From NCBI RefSeq assembly GCF_003351145.1, contig NZ_QQSV01000007.1, forward strand, positions 43,070 through 107,069: a DNA stretch of 64,000 nt, read 5' to 3'. The notes under the pieces are model-generated. The model saw nothing but the letters and a program-made list of their open reading frames with translations, did no database searches and was not told the DNA's origin. This stretch comes from Meiothermus sp. QL-1 (lineage in GTDB: Bacteria > Deinococcota > Deinococci > Deinococcales > Thermaceae). Positions within the stretch are counted from its first letter, which is position 1. Every line of letters starts with the position of its first letter. The position numbers were made by a program, and so were the translations under genes. Positions 14,226 through 23,492 of this stretch are shown here, piece after piece.

Positions 14226-17208
14226 AGGTCCGCAGTAGCTCTGAGGGGGGCTGCGGGCGCCCAAACCAGTAGCCCTGCCCCAAGGCGCAGCCTGCCTCCC
14301 GAAGCCAGGCCGCCTGCTCTGGGCGCTCTATGCCCTCGGCCAGGCACAGAAGCCCCAGATTACGGGCAAGGGTAATGACGCTGTGCAGCAAGGCCTCGGC
14401 CTTGCGGCTCTCGCCGATGCGCTGGACGAAGCGCCGGTCGATTTTTATCAGGTCTATGGGCAGCTCGCTCAGATAGGCAAGCGAGGAGTAGCCGCTGCCG
14501 AAGTCGTCCAGGGCTATCCGAACCCCCCGGGCCCGCAGGGCCGCCAGCCGCTTGCGCACCCGTTCGGGGTCGTCCAAAAGCACGCGCTCGGTGACCTCGA
14601 GCCAGAGCTGGCCCCTTCTGAAACGGAAACGGCGCAGCCAGGGCAAAAACCGGTCGTCCAGCAGGGTCTTGGGCGAGAGGTTGAGGGCCAGCCGCAGCGG
14701 CACACGAACCGCCCCTAGGGCCTGGCGAATCATCAACCGGTCGAGGCGCTGAATGAGCCCGGCCTCCTCGGCCAAAGGGATGAACTGCTCCGGCGCTCCC
14801 CCCTCCCAGCGGGCCAGGGCCTCGAGCCCCCACCAGCGCCCGTCCTCCAGCCACACTATGGGCTGGAAATGGGGGGCTATCTGCCCCTGCCCCACGGCCG
14901 CGCGCAGCCGCTGGAGGGCTTCTAAGCGCAGCCCGGCGTCCTGGTCCAGCAGGGGGGTATACCCCACCCAAAGCTGCCCCGTGCGCTTGGCCTGGTACAT
15001 GGCCACATCCGCCGCCCGCATCAGCTCGGCCAGGCTTTCCCCGTGCAGGGGATAGTAGGCCGAGCCCGCACCCAGGCTCAGGTGCAAGACCCGCTCCGCC
15101 ACCCAAAAAGGAGCCTCGAGGATGCCCTGAAGTAGGCGCAAAAGCTCCCCCTCCTCCAGCCAGCCCCCCAGCAACACCACGAACTCGTCCCCCCCCACCC
15201 GGGCCACCAGGCCCCCTGGCGCGAGCCGGCGGAGCCGCTCGGCCACCTGCTGGATGAGCTGGTCGCCCGCAGGGTGGCCGTAGGCGTCGTTGACCATCTT
15301 GGTCTCGTTCAGGTCCAGGTAGAGCAGGGTGGCCCGCTGGCCGGGCTGGAGGAAGGCCCCAGCTTTTTGCGCTAAGCCGGCGCGGTTGAGCAGCCCGGTC
15401 AGGGGGTCGTGGTAGGCCAGGTACTCCACCTGCTGGCGGGCCCTTTTGCGCTCGGAGATGTCCTGCACCATGGCCAGCGCCAGCCCCTCCTGGGGCAGGG
15501 CCAGGGCGGTGGTCTCGGCCTCCAGCAGGCTCCCGTCCATCCGGTGGAGGGGCTGCTCTACCCAGGGCAGCTCAGGCAGACCTCGGCGCAGGGCCTCGAC
15601 CCGGGCCAGGTTGCGGGCCACGTTCTCCCCCACCCAAAGCTGCTCCAGCGAGAGCCCCTCCAGCCTCCCCCCCAAAAGCTCCTCCATCCGGGGGTTGGCG
15701 TAGCGAATGCCCAAAGCATCCAGCTCGAAGAGAAAGACCCCCACCGGCAGGTGCTCGACCAGGGCGCGAAAGCGCTGCTCGCTTTGGGCTAGGGTGGCGT
15801 GGGTCTGGATGCGCTCGAGGGTGGCCTGCAGCAGCGCCGTGGCCCCCTCGACCAGCTCCAGATCGGCCTCGTCCAAGCGGCGCTCCTCCTCCACGTTCAC
15901 CGTGCCCACCACCCGGCCCCCTAAGCGGATCGGCACAAAGAGGGCCGAGCAGACCCGGTCGCTCACCACCAAAAACGCCGGGTCCTGCAAGGGGTCCTGG
16001 AGCAGGATGGACTCCCCCGAGAGGAAGCAGCGGCTGGTCAGGCCCTGGCCTAAAGGGATTCGGGAGTAGCCCAGGGGGTAGCCCCGGTGGTGCCGGGCCA
16101 CCAGGACCTTACCCTCCTGGAAATAGGCTGCCACCAAAGCGTAGCCGAAGCTCTCGTAGAGCTCATCCACGAAGTACCGCACGGCCTCCTCGGCCAACTG
16201 GACCGACAGCAGCTTGCGCGAAAGGGCATAAAGCAGCTCCAGGCGGCGGGCCTGGGCCGAGGTCTGAAGGCGCAGGCGCAGGTTGTCGGCCTGGGCCGAG
16301 GCCAGGCGGCGAGCGGCCAGGGTGCGCTCCAGAAAGAGGCTCACCCCGCTGCCCACCGCCTGCAGAATCTCCAGGTCGGCGGGGCCCAGCCGGCGGGTGG
16401 TGCTCTCCACGTTGAGCACCCCGATGGTCTGCCCCCCCACCCTGAGGGGGATGGCCACGTCGGAGAGAATCCCCGGCATGGGGTAGACGAAGTCTGGGTC
16501 CTGCGCAGCGTCTTCAACCAGCACCGGCTGGCCGGAAAGCACACAGCGGGCCATGACGCCCTTGCCGATGGGCACCCGCTCCAGCCACTGGGCGTAGCCC
16601 ACCTGGTGCTGCAAAACCAGCTCGTCGCCCTGGCGCAAATAGATGGAGACCAGGTTGTAGCCAAAAGCCTCGGCCACAATCTCCACAGAGCGCCGGATGG
16701 CCGTGGCAACATCGATAGGACCAGAGAGGTCGCGGCTCAGCTTGAGCAAGAGCTCGAGCTGTTCCTGAACAAAGCGCTCCAGGGTCTCCAGCTTCTCCCC
16801 GGCCTCCAGCCGCCCCTCCAAAATCCGGCCGGCCAAGCAGAAGAAGGCCTCTTCCCCAGGCCGCCAGGTCCGTGACCGCCGGTCGGCCATCAGGAGTCCT
16901 CCCCGGGGCCCAAGCGGGGCCTCGAGCCAGCTCAAAAAGCCCGCCCGTCGCAGCTCATCAGCGCCGAGCCCCAGGGGCCCCTCCACCCCCTCCTCGGCCC
17001 ACACGACCAGCGGCACAGGGTGAGGATTCCGGCGGTACAGGCAGGCCCACTGCACCCCAAGCCCCCGGGCCAGCCGGGCCAGCATTGCCTCCAGGCCGCC
17101 CTCCAGGGCCGCCTCCAACAGCGCCCTGAGGAGCTGGGGGTCCCCCACGCGGGCAAGAAGGCGCTTCAGGGGCTCCCTGCACAAGACCGGACTGCGACCA
17201 TCCCCCAT
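14209..17208 (-). CDS. GAF-GAF-PAS-GGDEF-EAL signalling protein
   Basis: A 999-residue cyclic-di-GMP protein without transmembrane segments. An N-terminal GAF-like part (about 20-135) is followed by two GAF domains (about 150-310 and 320-470), a PAS domain (about 480-590), GGDEF (about 605-755) and EAL (about 765-995). The cyclase motif GGDEF is intact (672-676) with no RxxD inhibitory site before it. The phosphodiesterase side is also intact: LEALARW (Glu796), LALNLSP, TERVLL, DDFGSGYSS near 897 and AEGIE. Both activities are thus possible, switched by the sensor domains. The ATG at 17208 is chosen because nothing conserved precedes it. Confidence 0.88.
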   Translation of the reverse strand: MGDGRSPVLCREPLKRLLARVGDPQLLRALLEAALEGGLEAMLARLARGLGVQWACLYRRNPHPVPLVVWAEEGVEGPLGLGADELRRAGFLSWLEAPLGPRGGLLMADRRSRTWRPGEEAFFCLAGRILEGRLEAGEKLETLERFVQEQLELLLKLSRDLSGPIDVATAIRRSVEIVAEAFGYNLVSIYLRQGDELVLQHQVGYAQWLERVPIGKGVMARCVLSGQPVLVEDAAQDPDFVYPMPGILSDVAIPLRVGGQTIGVLNVESTTRRLGPADLEILQAVGSGVSLFLERTLAARRLASAQADNLRLRLQTSAQARRLELLYALSRKLLSVQLAEEAVRYFVDELYESFGYALVAAYFQEGKVLVARHHRGYPLGYSRIPLGQGLTSRCFLSGESILLQDPLQDPAFLVVSDRVCSALFVPIRLGGRVVGTVNVEEERRLDEADLELVEGATALLQATLERIQTHATLAQSEQRFRALVEHLPVGVFLFELDALGIRYANPRMEELLGGRLEGLSLEQLWVGENVARNLARVEALRRGLPELPWVEQPLHRMDGSLLEAETTALALPQEGLALAMVQDISERKRARQQVEYLAYHDPLTGLLNRAGLAQKAGAFLQPGQRATLLYLDLNETKMVNDAYGHPAGDQLIQQVAERLRRLAPGGLVARVGGDEFVVLLGGWLEEGELLRLLQGILEAPFWVAERVLHLSLGAGSAYYPLHGESLAELMRAADVAMYQAKRTGQLWVGYTPLLDQDAGLRLEALQRLRAAVGQGQIAPHFQPIVWLEDGRWWGLEALARWEGGAPEQFIPLAEEAGLIQRLDRLMIRQALGAVRVPLRLALNLSPKTLLDDRFLPWLRRFRFRRGQLWLEVTERVLLDDPERVRKRLAALRARGVRIALDDFGSGYSSLAYLSELPIDLIKIDRRFVQRIGESRKAEALLHSVITLARNLGLLCLAEGIERPEQAAWLREAGCALGQGYWFGRPQPPSELLRTFKTSP

Positions 17209-17367
17209 CCTTCTAAAGCCTCGCCCTTACAGACGCCTCCATAGCCCCGATGGTAAGACCCCACCCCCGGGAGGGATGTGACTTTTGACTCCAACCTCCC
17301 TCCCACCTTCGCTTGCTACCCTTCCCCCAGCCCTGGGAAAACCCCGGGGCGGAAAAGGAGGAAAGCG

Positions 17368-17922
17368 ATGAAGACGAAGCTTATCTGGATTCCCCTTCTT
17401 CTAGGTCTGGCCCTGGCCCAGCCCACCCCGCAAACGCCCACCATGCCCTTCGAGCAGCACCGGACCTGGCGCCTGACCCAGCAGGCCGCCCAGGAAGTGG
17501 CCAAGGCCCAGGCCGCCAGGGCCTACCTGCAAAACCTGAATTTGGCCCAGCGCCCCGAGTGGCTGGCCCAGGCCGACGCCCTGCTCAGCCAGGCCCAAAG
17601 CGAGATGCAGTCCGGCAACCTCTTCGCCGCCCGCGAGCGCGCCGATGCGGCCAAGAAGGTGTACGAGGCAGCCCTGAGGCTCAACTACGTCTGGATGCCA
17701 ACGAAAAGAGGCCCCCGCGCCGGCTGGGAGTACAGCGAAATCTACCGCGCCCAGGATCGGATAGGCCGGCTCGAGGCCGAGCTCGGCTACTACCGCAACA
17801 ACAACCCCGCGGTGCAGAGCCTACTGATGGCGGCCAGGACCCTGCAGAGCACCCGACCCGATGTTGCCCGCAAGCTGGCCGATGCCGGACTCGATGTAAT
17901 CCGGGCCGACCGCGGCTTCTAG
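17368..17922 (+). CDS. Exported helical protein of unknown function
   Basis: A 184-residue protein with a clear signal peptide (KTKLIWIPLLLGLALAQP, cleavage after ALA). The mature part is alanine- and glutamine-rich and probably all helical (QQAAQEVAKAQAARAYLQN, ADALLSQAQSEMQSG), like periplasmic chaperone-type or DUF4398-like helical hairpins. I do not recognise a named family. The ATG follows AAGGAGG seven bases upstream. It precedes a PepSY protein and a two-component system on the same strand, and may be part of the stimulus or output of that system. Confidence 0.78.
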   Translation: MKTKLIWIPLLLGLALAQPTPQTPTMPFEQHRTWRLTQQAAQEVAKAQAARAYLQNLNLAQRPEWLAQADALLSQAQSEMQSGNLFAARERADAAKKVYEAALRLNYVWMPTKRGPRAGWEYSEIYRAQDRIGRLEAELGYYRNNNPAVQSLLMAARTLQSTRPDVARKLADAGLDVIRADRGF

Positions 17923-17936
17923 GATAGACTGCTGCT

Positions 17937-18380
17937 ATGCTCCCTGTTGGCCTCCTGCTCCTGGCGCTCACCCAGCCCCTCCTCCCCGGCCCCCCGGGGG
18001 GGAGGCTGGGCCTGGAGCAGGCCCTCGAGGTGGCCCAGCGCTACTTAGAACAGCGCCCAGAACCCTACAAGGCCGAACTCAAGTACAAAAGGAGGGAGGG
18101 CTGGCTGGTCTGGGAGTTCCGCCTGGGGGGGTTTGAGGTCTGGGTGGACGCCCAGAATGGCCGGGTCAACTACCTGCGCCCTCGCCCCATTCCCCCCCAC
18201 GCCCGCCGGCCCCACCTGCCTTTCCAGCAGGCTCTAAGCCTGGCCAGAACCCTGGTGCCCCAGGTGGAGAAGCTGGAGCTTAAGCCCAAGGAGGGCCTTT
18301 TGATCTGGGAGGTCCGCGGCGGGCCCCAGGAAATCTGGCTGGATGCCCAAAGCGGCCGGGTGTTGCGAAGAAACCCCTGA
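17937..18380 (+). CDS. Small exported PepSY-domain protein
   Basis: A 147-residue protein: short N-terminal hydrophobic segment, then two PepSY-like repeats (about 25-80 and 92-145), each ending with a matching strand pair (EVWVDAQNGRVNYL and EIWLDAQSGRVLRR). PepSY domains are extracytoplasmic and often sit next to two-component systems, as here: the response regulator gene begins three bases after its stop. The ATG is six bases after TAGACT (17925-17930), so this gene probably starts a leaderless operon with the regulator and kinase. It may modulate the kinase's sensor. Confidence 0.82.
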   Translation: MLPVGLLLLALTQPLLPGPPGGRLGLEQALEVAQRYLEQRPEPYKAELKYKRREGWLVWEFRLGGFEVWVDAQNGRVNYLRPRPIPPHARRPHLPFQQALSLARTLVPQVEKLELKPKEGLLIWEVRGGPQEIWLDAQSGRVLRRNP

Positions 18381-18383
18381 ACC

Positions 18384-19040
18384 ATGAGGATTCTTCTGGT
18401 CGAAGACAACAAGCGGGTGGCAGAGCTGGTGCAGGAAGTGCTGCAGGCCCAGGGCTGGGCCACCGACGTCGCGAACCTGGCCCAGGAGGGCCAAGGGCTT
18501 TTGGAAAGCTTCCCCTACGACCTGCTGGTCTTGGACCTGGGCCTGCCCGACGGGGACGGGCTGGCGCTGCTGCGCCATCTGCGGCAGGCCGGCAGTAAGC
18601 TCCCTGTCCTTATCCTCACCGCCAAGGATGCGCCCGAGCAGCGCGTCGAGGGGCTCGAGGCCGGCGCGGACGACTACGTGGTGAAGCCCTTCCACACCGG
18701 GGAATTGGTGGCCCGGGTGCGGGCTCTGCTGCGGCGGGCCAAGGGGGAGGCCAGCAACCGCCTGAAGGTGGGACGGCTCGAGCTGGACCTGGAGCTGCGC
18801 CGAGCCTGGTGGGAGGGCAAAGCGGTGCAGCTTTCCGGGCGGGAGTACGCCCTGCTCGAGTTCCTGGCCCTTCACCCGGAGGGCTACTACCCCCGCGAGG
18901 TGCTGCTGGAAAAGTGCTGGCCAGGTGAGGCTTGCGTTGAGCCCCGCACGGTGGACACCTACATACGCTACCTCCGGCGCAAGCTGGCCGACGAGGCCAT
19001 CGAGACGGTGCGGAACCTGGGGTACCGCTTTCTGGGATGA
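18384..19040 (+). CDS. OmpR/PhoB-family response regulator
   Basis: A 218-residue response regulator with a receiver domain (about 1-118; acidic pair Glu7/Asp8, phospho-acceptor Asp51 in LVLDLGLPDGD, Lys in VVKPF) and a winged-helix DNA-binding domain (about 128-218; LSGREYALLEFL, RTVDTYIRYLRRKL). It is co-translated with the histidine kinase by a four-base overlap (ATGA). Targets are not visible from the sequence. Confidence 0.93.
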   Translation: MRILLVEDNKRVAELVQEVLQAQGWATDVANLAQEGQGLLESFPYDLLVLDLGLPDGDGLALLRHLRQAGSKLPVLILTAKDAPEQRVEGLEAGADDYVVKPFHTGELVARVRALLRRAKGEASNRLKVGRLELDLELRRAWWEGKAVQLSGREYALLEFLALHPEGYYPREVLLEKCWPGEACVEPRTVDTYIRYLRRKLADEAIETVRNLGYRFLG

Positions 19041-20338
19041 GCCTTCGGCTGCGCCTGACCCTGTTTTCGGCCCTGCTGGTGGGCCTGGTGCTCCTGGGAG
19101 CCGGAGCCTGGCTGCGGCTGGGCCTGGAACAGCGCCTGCTGGCCCGGCTGGACCAGGAACTGGCCTCGGCCCTTGACCTGGCCCGCCCGCTGGTGGGGCG
19201 GGATCCCCAGGACGGCCAGTTTCGCCTCCGCCCTGACCAAAGCCTGGAGGCGCTGCCCCACCTGCTGCCCGAACTTACCCTGTTGCTGGTGGAGACCCAG
19301 GGCACCTGGGACGCCCTGGGCCACCTGCCCCCGCCCTCGGTGCTGGCCCGGCTGGCCCGACCGGCCGCGGGGTACTTCAACCAGGACGGCTACCGCCTGC
19401 TGGGGGAGCCGGTGGAGCCCGGGCTGTACCTGCTGGCCGCCTTACCGCTGGAAGCGGTGACGGGCCCCCTGGCCTCCCTGGACAGCCTTTTGCAGCGTCT
19501 GCTGCCCCTTTCGGTGCTGCTAGCCTTGCTCTTGGGGTACGGGCTGAGCGCCAAAGGCCTGGCCCCCGCCGACCACCTGACCCGCGCCGCCCTCCGGCTG
19601 GCCGAGCACCGCGACTGGCAGGCCCGGCTGCCCGAGCCCCGCAGCAAAGATGAGCTCTGGCGTCTAAGCCGGGCGGTCAACCACCTGCTGGACGCCCTGC
19701 AAAGGGTCATCGAGCGAGAGCGGCGCTTCAGCCAGGACGCCTCCCACGCCCTCCGCACCCCTCTTACCATCCTGATAGGCCGGCTGGAGCAGCTGCCCGA
19801 AAGCCCAGCGGTCCTCGAAGCCCGCCGCAGCGCCGAGGAGCTCAGGACCCTGGTGGAAAAACTCCTCCTGCTGGCACGGGCCGAGGCCGGGGGGCTCCGC
19901 TTCGAGCAGCTGGAGCTCGACGCCCTGGCCTTCGAGCAGGCCGAGGCCATCCGCCCGCTCCTGGAAGCCAAGGGCCTGGAGCTGGTCCTGGAGCTACCTT
20001 CCAACCCCCTGTACGTCCGGGGAGACGCCACCGCCCTCAAGGCAGCCCTGCAGGCCCTGCTGGAGAACGCGCTCAAGTTTACCCCGAAGGGCCAGGTGGG
20101 GGTGCGGGTCTGGGCCGAGCGGGGGGCCTGCCTGGAGGTCTGGGACACCGGGCCCGGCCTGGGGGAGGCCGCAGAGAGCCTGCTCTTCGAGCGGTTCTAC
20201 CGGGGGCGCCACAGCCTGGAGGGCAGCGGGCTCGGTTTGGCCCTGGTGGCAGCGGTGGTGCGCTGGCACGGGGGGGAGGTCTGGGCCCGGGGAAGGAAGG
20301 GGGGAGCCCGGGTGGGGTTCCGCCTGCCGCTAGACTAG
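19037..20338 (+). CDS. Membrane histidine kinase, partner of the OmpR-type regulator
   Basis: A 433-residue sensor kinase with transmembrane helix 1 (about 8-27), an extracytoplasmic sensor of about 125 residues, helix 2 (about 155-175), HAMP (about 176-228), HisKA with His237 in SHALRTPL, and an HATPase_c domain with the N box LLENALKF, G1 WDTGPGLG and GSGLGLALV. Its stop shares the tetranucleotide CTAG with the stop of the convergent crtO gene. The neighbouring PepSY protein could bind its sensor domain. Confidence 0.92.
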   Translation: MSLRLRLTLFSALLVGLVLLGAGAWLRLGLEQRLLARLDQELASALDLARPLVGRDPQDGQFRLRPDQSLEALPHLLPELTLLLVETQGTWDALGHLPPPSVLARLARPAAGYFNQDGYRLLGEPVEPGLYLLAALPLEAVTGPLASLDSLLQRLLPLSVLLALLLGYGLSAKGLAPADHLTRAALRLAEHRDWQARLPEPRSKDELWRLSRAVNHLLDALQRVIERERRFSQDASHALRTPLTILIGRLEQLPESPAVLEARRSAEELRTLVEKLLLLARAEAGGLRFEQLELDALAFEQAEAIRPLLEAKGLELVLELPSNPLYVRGDATALKAALQALLENALKFTPKGQVGVRVWAERGACLEVWDTGPGLGEAAESLLFERFYRGRHSLEGSGLGLALVAAVVRWHGGEVWARGRKGGARVGFRLPLD

Positions 20339-21867
20339 AGCCTGCGGCGGCTCAGGTCGGCCAGCAGCGCCCGCGCTGCATTTCGCCCGCTGGCGCCCAT
20401 GATGCCCCCGCCCGGGTGGGTGCTGGCCCCGGTCAGGTAAAGCCCCCGGATGCCGGGAAAACGGTAGCCGTGCGCCCCCAGCCAGGGCCGCAATAGGAAC
20501 ATCTGGTCGGGGCCCATCTCCAGGTGCATCACGTTGCCCATGGGCATGGCAAAGGTCTGCTCGAGCCAAAGCGGGGTCTGCACCAGCTCGGCCACAATCT
20601 TTTGACGAATCTCGGGGTCGTAGCGCTCAAAGCTGCGCAGGATGGCCTCGCGGGCCTCCTCTGCCCGCTCCTCCCAGCTCCCCCGGGCCAGCCGATAGGG
20701 GTAGTACTGGGCCCAGAGCCAAAGCGTCTCCCCCCCCGGGGGAGCCAGGCTCTCATCCACCGCGCTGAAGCTCATGGCGATAAGAGGAGGGTCGCGCGTG
20801 GGCTCCCCTGCCAGGTACTCGCCGTAGGCCCGGCTGAGCTGCTCCTCCCCGGTGATGAACAGACCCAGCCCCACCCGGGCCTCCGGGCCCGGATGGGCGG
20901 GGTAGCGCAACGGCTCTGAAAGCCCCAGCCGCAGCACCATACCGAACCCGTTCCCCACCCGCAGGCCCCGGGCCTCCTCCGGCACCCGACTGGAGGGCAG
21001 CAGCTCCAGGGTCTTCAGGATGTGGGCCCCGGCCAGCACCGCCCGCGCGCTCACCCCTTCCCCGCCTTCCAGGCGCAGCCCCACCGCCCGGGCCCCCTCC
21101 AGCACTACCTGGGCCACTGGACGCCCCAGGTGCACCTCCCCTCCCCGGGCCTCGATGGCCCGCACCAGGGCTGCGGTCAGCCCCCCCGAACCGCCCCGCG
21201 GGCGGGCGATGCCCCCCACATGGTAGAGGGGGTGCCAGAGCAGGAAGGGGGCCGAGAGGGGCTCGGTGGGGGGTGGACCGGACTGCGCGGCCATCCAGAC
21301 CAAAGGGGCCCGCACCCGCTCCTCGCGGAAGTAGGCCCGCGCCACCTCGCCATAAGGGCGCAGAATCTGGGCAAGCCGCCGCCGCCAGTCGCGCATGAAG
21401 CCCTGGCCCAGGAGGAACTTTCGCCCCAGCTCGAGCGGGCCCGGGCTGCTCAGGAACACCTCCTTCACCGCCTGGGCAAAGGGCAGCCAGTCGGCCAGAA
21501 AACGCCGGTAGGCCTCCCCCTCCCCAGGGTAACGCCCCTCCAGCTCGGCTATGGTGCGCTCGGGGTCGCGCCAGATGAACCAGCTCTCCTCCCCATTCGA
21601 GCAGTGGAAGAGGGGGTCGAGCTCGAGGTACACCAGCCCATAGCGGTAAAGCTCCAGCTCCTCTGGGATCGGGGTGAGGCGGATCAGGATGTGGGCGCTG
21701 CCGCCTAGGTCAAAGCGAAACCCGGCGTAGTCCACCGTGGAGACCGCGCCCCCTGCCACCTCCCGCCGCTCAAACACCCCTACCTTGTAGCCCGCCCGGG
21801 CCAGGTAAGCGGCCGCCACCAAGGCGTTGTGCCCCGCCCCGACCACCGCCACGTCGTAGTCTGGCAT
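20335..21867 (-). CDS. crtO: CrtO-type carotenoid ketolase (phytoene desaturase superfamily)
   Basis: A 510-residue FAD protein whose length, N-terminal dinucleotide motif ([19 protein letters not shown]), [13 protein letters not shown] and C-terminal [20 protein letters not shown] match the CrtO ketolase of Deinococcus, which adds the 4-keto group to a cyclic carotenoid ring. It belongs to the CrtI superfamily, so desaturase activity is the main alternative. The ATG at 21867 follows TATGAT. It lies 23 bp downstream of crtB in the light-controlled operon. A keto-carotenoid product would fit the red to orange pigment of many Thermaceae. The exact substrate is not determined here. Confidence 0.85.
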   Translation of the reverse strand: MPDYDVAVVGAGHNALVAAAYLARAGYKVGVFERREVAGGAVSTVDYAGFRFDLGGSAHILIRLTPIPEELELYRYGLVYLELDPLFHCSNGEESWFIWRDPERTIAELEGRYPGEGEAYRRFLADWLPFAQAVKEVFLSSPGPLELGRKFLLGQGFMRDWRRRLAQILRPYGEVARAYFREERVRAPLVWMAAQSGPPPTEPLSAPFLLWHPLYHVGGIARPRGGSGGLTAALVRAIEARGGEVHLGRPVAQVVLEGARAVGLRLEGGEGVSARAVLAGAHILKTLELLPSSRVPEEARGLRVGNGFGMVLRLGLSEPLRYPAHPGPEARVGLGLFITGEEQLSRAYGEYLAGEPTRDPPLIAMSFSAVDESLAPPGGETLWLWAQYYPYRLARGSWEERAEEAREAILRSFERYDPEIRQKIVAELVQTPLWLEQTFAMPMGNVMHLEMGPDQMFLLRPWLGAHGYRFPGIRGLYLTGASTHPGGGIMGASGRNAARALLADLSRRRL

Positions 21868-21890
21868 ACGCCTGCATCATACCCGCGGCG

Positions 21891-22718
21891 CTAGCCCCCC
21901 CGGAGCCACAGGGCCTTGGGCAGAAGTAGGGCCCGCTCGTAGGGGGAAAGCGAGGCCCGGCGCGAGAGGTTGTCCCAGCCCAGAAGCTCGAGCTTGTCCA
22001 GAATCCCCTGGTACTGCAAGGCCGCCAGGGCCACCGCCCCCCGCCCGTTGCGCAAATACTCCAGCCCCGCCAAACCCTCCCGGTAAAGCCGCCGGGCCTC
22101 CTCGGCCAGCTCGCGCATCAGCCGGACATAGCGGGGGGTGACCCGACCCTGGTAAAGCTCCTCTAAGGCCACCCCGTGCTTGCGCATGAGCTCGGCCGGC
22201 AGATAAACCCGGCCCCGCCCCAAATCCTCTCCCACATCGCGCAGGCAGTTGGTGAGCTGCATGGCCTGGCCCAGCCGAACCGCCGCCTCCCGACCCTCCG
22301 GGCCAGCCCCCCCAATAGGGGCTATCATCAGCCCCACCGTGCCGGCCACCCGGTAGCAGTAGGTGTAAAGCTCAGCCAAAGTCTCCAGCCGCACCAGCCC
22401 CAGGTCGGTCTGGAAACCCTCCCGCATATCGGCGAAAGCTTGCTTGGGAATGGGCCAGCGCTCCAAAGCCCAGGCCAAGGCTACCTCCCAGTCCTTCCAC
22501 GGGGTCCCGGCGTAAGCGCGCTCAATGCCCGCCCACCAGGCGGCCAGCTCCGCCTCAGGGTAGGGGGACTCGTCCACCGCGTCGTCCCCAACCCGGCAGG
22601 CGGCGTACACCGCCCAGGCCCCCCTGCGGGCCTCGCCCCGAAAGAGCAGGCTGCCGTAGTAAAAGGTCGCTGAGTGGCGGCGGATGACCGCCGATACCGC
22701 CTGCCAGTTGGGTTTCAT
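21891..22718 (-). CDS. crtB: Phytoene synthase
   Basis: A 275-residue squalene/phytoene synthase that condenses two geranylgeranyl diphosphates into phytoene, the first committed carotenoid step. The two Asp-rich Mg-binding motifs are present (GDDAVDE near residue 45 and LRDVGEDLGRGRVYLP near residue 155). The ATG at 22718 follows AGGAGG with a six-base gap; an upstream in-frame extension of 24 codons is not conserved. It is the second gene of the crt operon, between the methyltransferase and crtO. Confidence 0.94.
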   Translation of the reverse strand: MKPNWQAVSAVIRRHSATFYYGSLLFRGEARRGAWAVYAACRVGDDAVDESPYPEAELAAWWAGIERAYAGTPWKDWEVALAWALERWPIPKQAFADMREGFQTDLGLVRLETLAELYTYCYRVAGTVGLMIAPIGGAGPEGREAAVRLGQAMQLTNCLRDVGEDLGRGRVYLPAELMRKHGVALEELYQGRVTPRYVRLMRELAEEARRLYREGLAGLEYLRNGRGAVALAALQYQGILDKLELLGWDNLSRRASLSPYERALLLPKALWLRGG

Positions 22719-22764
22719 ACCGCGCCTCCTTTCAAAGCTGGCTTCAGCATCCAATACCGGCCTG

Positions 22765-23400
22765 TCAAGTGACTTTTGTCCCTGCCACAAACCCCACCAG
22801 CCTCTCCCGCCTTCCCTCCACCCTGAAGCCCCCCTCCCCTAGCTGCTCGAGCAGCCCGGAGAGGGTGGGAAAGCGCAGCCCGGTTCGCTCCAAAAACCGC
22901 TGCAAGGGGCCCTCGCTCCGGTGGGCGAACATCACCCAAAGCCGCCCTCCAGGCCGTAGCACCCTGTACATCTCCTGCACAACCTTGCCGGGCTCCTCAA
23001 ACTCGTTCCAGCTTCCCCCCACCACCACCCCGTCCAGGGCCTCGTCGGGCAGGGGGATGGCCTCCGCGCAGGCCAGCAGGGGCACAAAGCCAGCGTAGGA
23101 GCGGGCCTTGTGGTGGGCCACCCGAAGCATGGCCGGCGAGCAGTCCAGGGCGTACACCCGGGCCGCCCCCGCTGCCAGCAAGGCCCGCGCGTAGAGGCCG
23201 GTGGCGCAGCCCAGGTCGAGGAAAAGCCCTCCCTCCACCGGGGCCACGGCCTGGCGCATCAGCGCCAGCTCCTCCTCCAGAGGAAAAGGGCGGCCCGAGA
23301 GCAGGCTGAGCGCCCGCACCCGCCAGAGCTCGTACCCCCAGGCGGTCAGGGAGCTGCGGTTGACCCAGGCGGCCAGCGAGCGCGAGCACCCTGGAACCAT
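22765..23400 (-). CDS. SAM-dependent methyltransferase, first gene of the crt operon
   Basis: A 211-residue class I methyltransferase (motif I FLDLGCATGLYARALL, motif II ALDCSPAMLRVA, then VVVGGSWNEFEEPGKVVQEMYRVLRPGG). The substrate is unknown. Because it is promoter-proximal to crtB and crtO, a role in carotenoid tailoring or in quinone/isoprenoid metabolism is a reasonable guess. I chose the ATG at 23400: it lies seven bases after TATAAG (23408-23413), the leaderless arrangement; in-frame ATGs at 23421 and 23427 overlap the promoter and would add 7-9 residues. Confidence 0.8.
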   Translation of the reverse strand: MVPGCSRSLAAWVNRSSLTAWGYELWRVRALSLLSGRPFPLEEELALMRQAVAPVEGGLFLDLGCATGLYARALLAAGAARVYALDCSPAMLRVAHHKARSYAGFVPLLACAEAIPLPDEALDGVVVGGSWNEFEEPGKVVQEMYRVLRPGGRLWVMFAHRSEGPLQRFLERTGLRFPTLSGLLEQLGEGGFRVEGRRERLVGFVAGTKVT

Positions 23401-23492
23401 TCCCGAACTTATACAACTCATACCCATACAATCCCCAAAATCTTGACGTAAGTTATACAGCCTGCTAGGATGACCTGCAAGGTGAAGGAAGC
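23401..23492. promoter_or_regulatory. Divergent light-control promoter region between crt operon and carH
   Basis: For carH: TTGACG (23443-23448), 17-base spacer, TAGGAT (23466-23471). For the crt operon (minus strand): TATAAG at 23413-23408 preceded by a weak -35 (TTGGGG, 23438-23433), as expected of a promoter that needs an activator such as LdrP. ATACA/ATACC-type pentamers recur at 23411, 23420, 23426 and 23455 and are candidates for the direct repeats bound by CarH. I infer that CarH occupies this region in the dark and leaves it in light; the exact operator is not established. Confidence 0.65.

Noticed and set aside
14360..15106. Frame of 248 codons opposite and inside the GGDEF/EAL gene
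   Set aside because: Proline/glycine/arginine-rich composition typical of a shifted frame; the true frame has complete domains.
23401..23492. A defined CRP-type TGTGA-N6-TCACA box for LdrP
   Set aside because: No good match is visible; only partial half-sites can be drawn, so no site is annotated.
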